Shown: piece after piece, positions 34,821 through 42,357 of the stretch
Layout of the letters: each line of letters begins with the position of its first letter
Numbering within the stretch: position 1 is the first letter of the stretch
From: Anaerolineales bacterium
GTDB lineage: Bacteria; Chloroflexota; Anaerolineae; JAAEKA01
DNA length: 64,000 bases
Assembly (NCBI GenBank): GCA_020634615.1
Contig: JACKBI010000006.1
Coordinates: forward strand, 186,001-250,000
Direction of reading: 5' to 3'
Notes under the pieces: model-generated
Seen by the model: only the letters and a program-made list of their open reading frames with translations
What the model was told of the DNA's origin: nothing
Databases searched by the model: none
Translations under genes and position numbers: made by a program

Positions 34821-36368
34821 TTACTGGAACCACTGCATGTCGTTCCACATGGCTGGCCACGGCTGGCGCGGCTCGGTGCAAACGAACAGACCGGTATGGC
34901 TGGTTGACTCTTCGTTTTTCACGCCGTAGGTGCTAGACACCCGGCCGACCGTCTTGCAGTTTTGAAAGAAGCGTTGGGCGTACGGCAATTCAAAGCCAAC
35001 GACGATCATGGTCTCAGGCTCCGGTTCACCGTAGCCGCGCGCCCACAGGCTGTTGGAGCCGCTGATGACCCGCGGCAAGCCAAGCGCCGGGCCGTAGAGA
35101 TCCAGCGCGCCGGCCTCCCCGTAGTTGCCCGCCAGGATCACCGTGCCCGGTTTGGCGGTGTCCGGAATGTCTTGGTAGATACCGGCTACCTGCTCGGCCA
35201 GCTCCGGCCAGCCGATCATCTCACGCGCCTCGCCGTTGACGTCCGACGTAGTCGCCCACAGCGGCGAGCCAATCGGCACGATCGGTTTGACCAGAACCAC
35301 GCCAAGCAGGGCTGCCACGGTCAGTAATCCCCAGGAAAATGCCCAGCCGGCGCGCCGGATGCGTTGCCTGCGACCGGTCAGCCAGCCTTCCCACCAGGCC
35401 GCGCCGGCCGCGATGAACACGGCATAGGCCGGCGCGATGTAGTAGCCGCGCCCGCGCGCCAGGAAGAGCAGCGCAAAGGTCACCAGAAACATCCAGCCCA
35501 GCGCACGGAAGCGCCGTCCTGCCGGCAGGATCAGACACCAGACCAGCCCGGCAATCCAAAGCGGCAGCATCAGCGGGTTGGAGGTGATGTAGAGTTGATC
35601 GCTCAGGAAGCTGTCGGCGCGCCCCCAGTCGATGTCACGCGCGTGGATCGCGCCCAGAAAGTCCAGCGAGATGAAGTCGTGCTGGATCTGCCAGACCAGA
35701 TTGGGTAGATAGATCAACAGCGCCAGCGCGACGCCGCCCCACAGCCAGGGCGAGCGCAGCGCCTTGCGTGTGCGGGTCAGCAGCACGGCCACCACCAGCC
35801 CGGCTATGAAGAAGAGAATCGTGTACTTGGTCATCATTCCCAGGCCGGCAGCCGCGCCGACGCCCAGCCACCAGCGCGGATCGTCGGTTGCCAGCACCCG
35901 CACCACGAAGAAGGCCAGCAGTACCCAGAACAGGTAATCGAAGGACATGTACTGGATCATCGTGCCCGCGGTGAGCGCGGCCGGCGAGACCGCGACTGCC
36001 AGCGCGGCCAGAAGTTGCGCCGGGCGCTTGCCGCCGAAATCGCGCGCCATCAGCCCGATCAGTACGACGACGATGCCCTGTCCGATCGCAGAGATCACGC
36101 GCATGCCGCGCAACGACTGGCCGAAAAGTGCCAACCCGATGCGCGCGATGGCAGGCGTCACTGGCGGATAGGCCACGTAGCCCCAGTCGAGCTGGCGCGC
36201 GTTCATGATGATGTCGAGCTCGTCGCGGTGAAAACCGTACTGGCCGTTGGCCAGGATGTGCAGCAGCGCGACGGCGGCGCCGAGCAGTATCAGAACGGGG
36301 AGGTCGTTAGGCTGTCTCGGGCTGGGACGTGGGTTGGACACGAGGTTTCTTCTCCAACGTTTCGGCAC
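34821..36368 (-). CDS. GT39/ArnT-like integral membrane glycosyltransferase
   Basis: A 515-residue GT-C enzyme of the ArnT/PMT group that transfers sugars from a polyprenyl-phosphate donor outside the membrane. The first outer loop carries the family motif YGFHRDELDIIMNARQLDWG with YPPVTP after it (the Asp/Glu pair is catalytic in ArnT), and about 11-12 TM segments follow. The C-terminal soluble part ends near MWNDMQWFQ. The ATG at 36368 overlaps the upstream SRPBCC gene by 62 bases; a GTG at 36341 would reduce the overlap and is possible. The acceptor is unknown. Confidence 0.85.
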   Translation of the reverse strand: MPKRWRRNLVSNPRPSPRQPNDLPVLILLGAAVALLHILANGQYGFHRDELDIIMNARQLDWGYVAYPPVTPAIARIGLALFGQSLRGMRVISAIGQGIVVVLIGLMARDFGGKRPAQLLAALAVAVSPAALTAGTMIQYMSFDYLFWVLLAFFVVRVLATDDPRWWLGVGAAAGLGMMTKYTILFFIAGLVVAVLLTRTRKALRSPWLWGGVALALLIYLPNLVWQIQHDFISLDFLGAIHARDIDWGRADSFLSDQLYITSNPLMLPLWIAGLVWCLILPAGRRFRALGWMFLVTFALLFLARGRGYYIAPAYAVFIAAGAAWWEGWLTGRRQRIRRAGWAFSWGLLTVAALLGVVLVKPIVPIGSPLWATTSDVNGEAREMIGWPELAEQVAGIYQDIPDTAKPGTVILAGNYGEAGALDLYGPALGLPRVISGSNSLWARGYGEPEPETMIVVGFELPYAQRFFQNCKTVGRVSSTYGVKNEESTSHTGLFVCTEPRQPWPAMWNDMQWFQ

Positions 36369-36948
36369 GCTCTTTGATGCCGCGCATACATTTGCTCATC
36401 ATCACGATGTCACCAAAATCATAGATCAGGTAGTAGATCACCCAGGGAAAGCTGAGATCGTAGCGCGTGCGCAGACGGGTCAGCAAGCGGGTGCCGCCAT
36501 TGGCCGTCGGCTGGAGGAACCAGCCCCAGGTAGCGTTGCCCTTTCTGTCCCACCAGAGCATGAAATCCGGTGCGCGAAAGTCCTTGACCCACATGCCGTT
36601 CTTCTGGTCGGGCGTGAAGGGAACGAAATAGTCAGGCTCGATCTTTTGAAACTCGGGCAGGATCTCCCTGGAACTCGGGACGTTGCCATTGTCCAGCAAG
36701 TCGATGCTGTAAAAGCCGGCGCGCGCCGAGCCGATCTGGATCAGCCACGGCCAAACGTCATCCGGCACCGCATCGATGGTGATCGCGCGCGTGGCGACCA
36801 TGTGCGGCTTCTGCACAATATCGTCGCCGGTCAACGTCTGCGACACTTCGGCTCCCGTCGCGCCCCAGGTTAGTTGCCGGGGACGGATCAGCAGGATATA
36901 GACGATGATTACCGCAAGCAGTGCGACGATCAGCAAGAGAACAGGCAT
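36307..36948 (-). CDS. SRPBCC-fold protein with N-terminal TM anchor
   Basis: A 213-residue paralogue of the protein at 18857-19570. One N-terminal TM helix (MPVLLLIVALLAVIIVYILL) is followed by the helix-grip domain, with ITIDAVPDDVWPWLIQIGSA, RAGFYSIDLLDN, and the last helix in a basic, Lys/Glu-rich tail. The tail region overlaps the start of the GT39-like gene. It probably binds a hydrophobic ligand at the membrane. The gene order next to a lipid-linked-sugar enzyme is suggestive, but no link is shown. Confidence 0.75.
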   Translation of the reverse strand: MPVLLLIVALLAVIIVYILLIRPRQLTWGATGAEVSQTLTGDDIVQKPHMVATRAITIDAVPDDVWPWLIQIGSARAGFYSIDLLDNGNVPSSREILPEFQKIEPDYFVPFTPDQKNGMWVKDFRAPDFMLWWDRKGNATWGWFLQPTANGGTRLLTRLRTRYDLSFPWVIYYLIYDFGDIVMMSKCMRGIKERAETLEKKPRVQPTSQPETA

Positions 36949-36984
36949 GGTATTCTCACAGCTCCTTCCGAACGATTACACGGT

Positions 36985-38007
36985 TCATTCTGCTCGCTGG
37001 AGTTGCTTGCCCAAGGAAACGTGAGTTCCTAACCAGTCGGTGATGGTCGCGACCGTGTCCGGGTCCAACATGACATCCTCGGCGCTGTAGGTCGCCATCA
37101 CCTCGGCAGGGGTGAGTTCTGCGCGTGGTCTCGGCTCGAATTTCAAAACATGGTTGGCATTCTCCACATAGTGGATGGTGATATTGTCGTGGCTCCGGGC
37201 GACCGTTTCAAAGAGTGGTCCATCCGTTTGCCAGTCAACCTGGATATCTTTCTTGCCCAAGACAATCAAGACCGGCACCTTTATCTCAGCCAACCTGGTG
37301 GCAGGATTGTACGTCCATAATTCTCTGGCAAACGGTTGATTGGCCGGTTGGGTGATTGCCATGATCAGTTGCTGTAATCCTTCGGGCAGACCTTCGTTCG
37401 CGGGCACCGGACGACCCGCAATGAACTCCTCAATGGCAGCGTCATATGCCGATAGCAGCGCATCACCGCCAGGAATGGCCGCCATTTGGGCAGCGATTTG
37501 ACTGCGAGCCAGATCGCCTGCGGAGCGGGCGAACGCGGATGTCAGCACCATGCCGGCAAAAAGAAGGCCATCTCTCTGCGTTTGATAGTTGAGTGCATGA
37601 ACACAGCCTTCGCTGTTGGTCAGCACGAAGACCTGGGCAGGATTCACGTCCTTACGGCTGGCAAGCAGACGAACCCCTCCGGCCAGTTCATCAACATGGC
37701 TTTGCATGCTGACCTTGCCCGCCATGCGCTGGGCATTTTCCGCGGCGTGCGGTCCCGAGGCCGATTTGTCGTAGCGCAAAGTGATGAAGCCACGTTCGGT
37801 TAACTCTCGGGCAAGTAAGCCGCCGCTGCCGTTGGTTCCCGGAAGCAGCGGGCTGTTCCAATTGCGATCGGTCGGGCCGCTCCCGGCCACAAAAATCACT
37901 GCAGGGACCGGACCATGACCGGCGGGAAGGGTGAGGGTTGCGCAAATCTCGATATCATCCACCGTCCACGATACGGGGAGTTCATCTGCAAGGCTCTTCG
38001 ACGACAT
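36985..38007 (-). CDS. alpha/beta hydrolase (DUF3089/YfhM-like esterase)
   Basis: A 340-residue serine hydrolase. The oxyanion strand reads AVIFVAGSGPTDRN, with LRYDKSASGPH next. The nucleophile elbow is the unusual VFVLTNSEGCVHAL, with Ser inside N-S-E-G, so the GxSxG consensus is altered at the first Gly. The acid is in VLIVLGKKDIQVDWQ (D following GKK) and the His in YVENANHVLKF. It is the second hydrolase of this kind in the window and not closely similar to 16350-17171. The substrate is unknown. Confidence 0.75.
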   Translation of the reverse strand: MSSKSLADELPVSWTVDDIEICATLTLPAGHGPVPAVIFVAGSGPTDRNWNSPLLPGTNGSGGLLARELTERGFITLRYDKSASGPHAAENAQRMAGKVSMQSHVDELAGGVRLLASRKDVNPAQVFVLTNSEGCVHALNYQTQRDGLLFAGMVLTSAFARSAGDLARSQIAAQMAAIPGGDALLSAYDAAIEEFIAGRPVPANEGLPEGLQQLIMAITQPANQPFARELWTYNPATRLAEIKVPVLIVLGKKDIQVDWQTDGPLFETVARSHDNITIHYVENANHVLKFEPRPRAELTPAEVMATYSAEDVMLDPDTVATITDWLGTHVSLGKQLQRAE

Positions 38008-38239
38008 AAGGTTTCTCCGTTATGGGAATGGTTTCATGGCGAACCGATCATGACAATCTGTTCGCCATGTTGACGCTGCTGGCGATTGGCTAGGTTCTGG
38101 GCGGGTATTTTACCGGGAGGGAAGTCACCGAGATCCCGGAAGCGCCGGCAATGGTCCGGTTGCTTCGCATTGGACCCGTGCTACCACGACCAGATCCATC
38201 TCGCCAGACATACCCGCCGGCCGCATTTGGTGGTGTCCT

Positions 38240-39094
38240 CTACTTGATTTCCAGGGAGCTCATCATGGCATCCAACTGAGTCAAGTCTGGCGTGAACGTA
38301 TCCGCCGCTTGTGAATTGAGCGAATTCGCCACATTTGCCAGGTAGGTTGGGAAGTCGCTGGTGAATTCCGCCGGTTCATTCCCGGTGACGGTTCCATCCG
38401 CCGGCAGGCTGGGATGGGTAACTGGCAGCACGGCGGCCACGTAATATTTCCCGTCGCCGGTCAGGCCCTGGTACGTGTAGATCAACTCGTAGTTGTTGAT
38501 GGGCAGGATGCCCTGGTCGTACTCGGTCAAGTAGCGCAGACCCTGGCCGCTCTTGAAGTCCAGATATTGCAGGTGGGTATGCATCACCTGGGCAGCATTG
38601 AACAGCGGCAGGAAGGGCATATTGGGAACATCCTGGGGCGACTGGAGCAATGTTTCCAGCGAGGAGACAATCGTCCCCGCACCCTCGTTGACCGCTGTCA
38701 GGTCTTCTACCGGGTAGATGAAGATTTGCGGCTGCATGAGGTGGTTGCTGATGGGATAACCCTGCAATGTCACGCGGGTGTACTCGGGCAGCACTTCCCA
38801 GTACGGGGCATTATCGCTGGCTGATACAGCCGCAACCGTCTCGGATTGAAAACCGCTGGCCATGCTGCCCGTGTCCAATGTAAACTCTGGCGAGCTATCT
38901 GCGGTAGGAACGGCGGTGGCCGGTGGAGCCGTCGTCACGGCTGGCTCAGGCGTTGCCGCCGGCGCTGATGTTGCCGCGGAGTCAGGCTGCGCCGGCGTAG
39001 AGACAGCCGGGTAGCAGGCTGCCAGCAGAAGCGTGATCGCCAGGAGGGCGGTCAGCAACTGCGGAACAAAACCGAAATGCGTTTTGGTGAACAT
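38240..39094 (-). CDS. Thr/Pro/Ala-linker lipoprotein, unknown
   Basis: A 284-residue lipoprotein: signal peptide ending LLLAAC, then a low-complexity linker rich in Ala, Pro, Thr and Ser (about residues 30-70; TAPPATAVPTADSSPEF). A globular domain of about 210 residues follows with no family recognised (YTRVTLQGYPISNHLMQPQI). A surface exposed on a flexible stalk is likely. The gene lies alone, with 143 bases of inverted repeat behind the CPBP gene on one side and 232 bases without features on the other. Confidence 0.6.
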   Translation of the reverse strand: MFTKTHFGFVPQLLTALLAITLLLAACYPAVSTPAQPDSAATSAPAATPEPAVTTAPPATAVPTADSSPEFTLDTGSMASGFQSETVAAVSASDNAPYWEVLPEYTRVTLQGYPISNHLMQPQIFIYPVEDLTAVNEGAGTIVSSLETLLQSPQDVPNMPFLPLFNAAQVMHTHLQYLDFKSGQGLRYLTEYDQGILPINNYELIYTYQGLTGDGKYYVAAVLPVTHPSLPADGTVTGNEPAEFTSDFPTYLANVANSLNSQAADTFTPDLTQLDAMMSSLEIK

Positions 39095-39128
39095 GGTTCA
39101 TCTCCTGTGTGATGTAAGATCGCAGTAA

Positions 39129-39221
39129 CTGGTCAGCAACGACTGACAGTCCTTGTCGTGCAACGGTGTGAGTGTGACGCATTCGCGCCTTCATCGGTTG
39201 ACCAGAACTGTCAGTCGTGGT
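39129..39221. repeat. large inverted repeat in spacer
   Basis: ACGACTGACAGT (39139-39150) and ACTGTCAGTCGT (39207-39218) are perfect 12-bp inverted repeats, and CTGGTCA (39129-39135) pairs with TGACCAG (39199-39205) in part. The 56 bases between could form a hairpin or be a short inverted-repeat element. It sits between the lipoprotein start and the CPBP stop. Confidence 0.4.
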
Positions 39222-39237
39222 CCTGATTGGCGCCGGC

Positions 39238-40164
39238 TCAGCCGCCGGCCGCAATCGCGCCCAGCGCCATGAAGCTGAACACCAGCGCGTCCTGGCAGAA
39301 GTGAATGAACCACGGCCAGAAGAAGCCGCCGGTCTCCAGCATCGCCTTGTTCAGTATCCAGCCCAGCGCCGCGGCCATGATCACGCCGACGATCCCGTAG
39401 GGAACGCCGTAGAAGTGACCGACGCCGAACAGAACCGCCGTCAGCAGCATTGCCTGGCTGGGACCGATGGCCGGCTCCAGCGTTGCCAGCGGCGCAGCAC
39501 GGTAGGTCATGTTTTCATTGAAAGCATTCGTCGCGGCCAGCAGGACCACAGCCGCCACCGTCAGCAGTGTCACGCTGCCGGGCGACACGTGCGGCAAGCC
39601 GCCGCCGATCACCAGAAAGACACCCAGTCCCAGACTGATGCAGAGCGCCGCCAGCGGGCCGAAGCGCCGGTAGGAGTAAGGTCGCGTGATGCCCAGCCAG
39701 CGGATCGGCGCGCCGGTTGCATCAAGTTGACCTTTGACCAGAAAGAACCCGTCCCGCCGGTAGCGCAGTAGCAAGAACGCCGCGATCACGGCCAGCGACA
39801 CCGTCAGCCGCCGCAGTTGCTCGCCGAGCATTGAAAGCGCAAAGGGAGCATCCGCGGCAGCGAAGCGATTCTGCCATGGTTTCATGTTGGTCAGGCGCAC
39901 TGAACCGAAGCTGGCCAGCAGGATCACCAGTAAGATCAGGAGGTAATCACGCAGCGGGCGAAGCGCTTGCCATGCCAGGCTGACCGCCGCCAGCACCAGC
40001 AACAGCCCGACCTTGCTCCAGAACAGCCAGCCGGGCACATTCCCGGTCAATTCACGCAGCAAGATGTCCGGCAAGTCCGAGATGAACAGCGTGACCACCC
40101 AGGCGAGCACCACCAGGGACGGCGACAGAGCCAACGGTTTGTTACGGGATTGTGACAGGTCCAT
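39238..40164 (-). CDS. CPBP intramembrane metalloprotease family protein
   Basis: A 308-residue, about eight-TM protein of the CPBP/Rce1-like family. The conserved metal and catalytic pattern is seen: E-N-M-T-Y-R in NAFNENMTYRAAPL (family EExxxR, the first Glu here Asn), FGVGHFYGVPYG (F-x3-H) and the last WPWFIHFCQDAL (H-x2-x-D). The first motif shift means activity is not certain. Bacterial homologues process peptides or serve immunity to bacteriocins. Its start lies within the last 23 bases of the ParB-like gene. Confidence 0.75.
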   Translation of the reverse strand: MDLSQSRNKPLALSPSLVVLAWVVTLFISDLPDILLRELTGNVPGWLFWSKVGLLLVLAAVSLAWQALRPLRDYLLILLVILLASFGSVRLTNMKPWQNRFAAADAPFALSMLGEQLRRLTVSLAVIAAFLLLRYRRDGFFLVKGQLDATGAPIRWLGITRPYSYRRFGPLAALCISLGLGVFLVIGGGLPHVSPGSVTLLTVAAVVLLAATNAFNENMTYRAAPLATLEPAIGPSQAMLLTAVLFGVGHFYGVPYGIVGVIMAAALGWILNKAMLETGGFFWPWFIHFCQDALVFSFMALGAIAAGG

Positions 40165-40738
40165 CGTTTCTCCCGGGTCGCCGCCAGAGCGATTCTGCCG
40201 GTGCTGCCGCAGGCGCTTCGCTGAACGGCAAATCGACCTTGGCGTTCCAGACAGTCACTTCGGCTTCGATAATGTCGCACCCGCGCATGCGGGACACAGA
40301 TATGCGATGATGGCCGTCGCGCACGAAATAGACATCGCCAACGCGGATCAGCGTCACCGGTGGCATCGCGATACCCTGCACCATGGCCACGAAGACGCTG
40401 ATCCAGCGCTGCGCGAGCATGGGCTGCAAGGGAAGAAAGTCGCGGTCAAAATCGCGGCAACGGCCTTCACTGCCCACGATGTTGCGGATTGGGACGGTTT
40501 GCACACCCGCGTAATGCCGTTCGCTCATGCTGCAGTGTATTCGATTCAGATCCAGCAGATCACGCGGCCGGCGGAAGATCCGGGCCAGCAGTCGGCGAGA
40601 TTGAGCGATTCGCCTGGCCCTGTCGAAGCGATCGCGCGCGGCCACTATCATGACTGCATCGCGGCCCCAACGATCGTCGCTCGGTCCGCCCCCTACCTGT
40701 GCATAGGGATCGACTTGGCGAAAGTTGAAGTCAAACAT
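40142..40738 (-). CDS. ParB/sulfiredoxin-like domain protein
   Basis: A 198-residue protein whose central motif YFVRDGHHRISVSRMRG is the ParB/Srx-type nucleotide-binding signature (G-H-H-R). The upstream strand PPVTLIRVGDVY supports the fold. The N-terminus has helical arginine-rich sequence (RDRFDRARRIAQSRRLL). It is too short to be a full partitioning ParB; similar small proteins act as kinases, nucleases or regulators. The ATG at 40738 overlaps the receiver stop at 40731, and its end overlaps the CPBP start. Confidence 0.7.
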   Translation of the reverse strand: MFDFNFRQVDPYAQVGGGPSDDRWGRDAVMIVAARDRFDRARRIAQSRRLLARIFRRPRDLLDLNRIHCSMSERHYAGVQTVPIRNIVGSEGRCRDFDRDFLPLQPMLAQRWISVFVAMVQGIAMPPVTLIRVGDVYFVRDGHHRISVSRMRGCDIIEAEVTVWNAKVDLPFSEAPAAAPAESLWRRPGRNDGPVTIP

Positions 40739-41249
40739 CACTGTCCCTTATTGGTTCGGACGGAAGGAGTCGCTGAACGGCTTGCACCAGTCGCTGTGTG
40801 CTAAACGGCTTGATCAGGTAGTCGTCGGCTTCTCTGCATGCCCACGCTTCGGTATCTGTCGTGCCGAAGCCGGTGATCAGAATGCGTCGAGCGTCCGGCT
40901 GGATGTCGGCCACGCGCTGCAACAGGTGCTGTCCATCGACGCCGGGTAGCTGCAAGTCGGAGATGACCAACGCCCAGCGAGTCTCGCCCAGCCGTTCCAG
41001 CGCCTCTTCGGCCGACCCGCACACGTAAGCATCGTAGCCTCGCAGTATGAGTGCCATGCGGATGCCGGAAGCGACATTTTCGTCGTCGTCTACAATCAGA
41101 ATGCGCACGAGATCCTCGAATCCATGGCTTGTTATTTGCAACGGTTTGGAAGTTTTCCTGGGGCCTTCTGTTGCTGCAATCTGCAGTTGCTCGTCCAGGA
41201 AATCTTCATGCTCCCAGTCTAGCAGGTCGATTGCCACCGGAGCGTGCAT
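40731..41249 (-). CDS. single-domain response regulator (receiver only)
   Basis: A 172-residue CheY/DNA-less regulator. An N-terminal 55-residue acidic tail is followed by a full receiver domain: the acidic pocket ILIVDDDENVASG, phosphoacceptor Asp in LVISDLQLPGVDGQHL, Thr in ILITGFGTTD and the conserved Lys in DDYLIKPFST. The ATG at 41249 is preferred to TTG at 41291, which would begin inside the spacer palindrome region. With no output domain it probably relays phosphate or binds a partner. It follows the OmpR-type regulator after a 199-base gap carrying a palindrome. Confidence 0.85.
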   Translation of the reverse strand: MHAPVAIDLLDWEHEDFLDEQLQIAATEGPRKTSKPLQITSHGFEDLVRILIVDDDENVASGIRMALILRGYDAYVCGSAEEALERLGETRWALVISDLQLPGVDGQHLLQRVADIQPDARRILITGFGTTDTEAWACREADDYLIKPFSTQRLVQAVQRLLPSEPIRDSDV

Positions 41250-41295
41250 TATTGTCGCGGTTTCATCGCGGGAACGTTGTGGCGCTGTCAATAGA

Positions 41296-41329
41296 AGAAA
41301 CCGGGCTTGCTCGGCAAAGCCCGGTTTCT
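41296..41329. repeat. AGAAACCGGGCTT palindrome
   Basis: AGAAACCGGGCTT (41296-41308) pairs perfectly with AAGCCCGGTTTCT (41317-41329) around an 8-base loop. It is located between the two response regulator genes. The same palindrome family occurs at 55318-55351, so it is a dispersed repeat and could also act as a terminator on both strands. Confidence 0.6.
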
Positions 41330-41448
41330 GAAACGCAACTCCAGTCCCATCCGCTCAGGGAGCGGCGGGGTGACGGAACGCACGCCTCTTGCGCGTGCCG
41401 GCCTGGCAGCTGCTCTGTTGTGTCCCGCCCGATACCAGCAAGGGGTTG

Positions 41449-42264
41449 CTACGTCTTTGCCAGGAAATAACCGCCGCCGCGCACGGTTTTGATGAACTGT
41501 GGATTCCCCGAATCGAGCTCGATTTTCTTGCGCAGGCGGAAGAGATGAGATCGCACCGTGCCGGCCGCTTCAGCTTCGCTCATATCATGACCCCAGGCCG
41601 CGTACACCAGTTGCCGGCATGTGCGCACCTGATCAGGGTGTCGCATCAGCTCCTGCAAGATATCCGCCTCGGCTTCGGTTAGCTCCGCCGAGCGCGGTTC
41701 CTCGGCATCAATTGTCACAGTGCGTTTGGCCACGTCCAATGCCAGCCCGCCAACGCTCAGCACTTTGTCGGGCTGGCTGGCCGCGGTAGCCTCAGCAGGC
41801 ATCCGGTCCGGCGGCTGCAACACGGCCGTGACCTGGCTCATCAGCGCCATCACCTGTTGTTGGCGCAGTTGGCCGGCTCGTTCCTCCAGTGCCTTGTTCA
41901 CCGCCGCCTTCAGGCTTTGAATCCCCACCGGCTTGAGCAGGTAATCGCTGGCGCCCCATTTGACCGCCGCAATTGCGCTGTCCAGCGTGGCGTGGCCGGT
42001 GAGGACGATAATCGCCAGGTCCGGTTGCACGCGACGTGCCCGCTCCATCACCTCGACCCCATCCATGGATGGCATGTTCATGTCCAGCAGCATCAGGTCG
42101 AACGTGCCGCGGCCCAGCAGGGCCAGCGCTTGCACACCCGACGCGGCCTCGTCCACCTGGTAACCGGTCATGCGCAGCGACCAGCACAGGCCTTCGCGCA
42201 CCCGGTCCTCGTCGTCGACGACCAGGATGCGCGCTTCAGGTTTGACAGGGGAAGCCGGATTCAT
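41449..42264 (-). CDS. OmpR-family response regulator
   Basis: A 271-residue regulator with an N-terminal receiver (ILVVDDEDRVREGL; phosphoacceptor Asp in LMLLDMNMPSMDG; VLTGHATL; LLKPVGIQS). The winged-helix output domain begins around residue 165 (GLALDVAKRTVTIDAEEP), with the recognition-helix region TVRSHLFRLRKKIELDSG and the final FIKTVRGGGYFLAKT. The ATG at 42264 is used, the longer frame being unsupported. It is the likely partner of the histidine kinase immediately upstream (42358-44901), given the same strand and a 93-base gap. Confidence 0.9.
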   Translation of the reverse strand: MNPASPVKPEARILVVDDEDRVREGLCWSLRMTGYQVDEAASGVQALALLGRGTFDLMLLDMNMPSMDGVEVMERARRVQPDLAIIVLTGHATLDSAIAAVKWGASDYLLKPVGIQSLKAAVNKALEERAGQLRQQQVMALMSQVTAVLQPPDRMPAEATAASQPDKVLSVGGLALDVAKRTVTIDAEEPRSAELTEAEADILQELMRHPDQVRTCRQLVYAAWGHDMSEAEAAGTVRSHLFRLRKKIELDSGNPQFIKTVRGGGYFLAKT

Positions 42265-42357
42265 GCGATTTCTGATCCTTCCTCGTGCGCCTGCGCGCCT
42301 GCATACCCTTATGGATTGCGAAAACAAGCAGGAGCGGGCGAGCCGTCGCCGGCGGCG

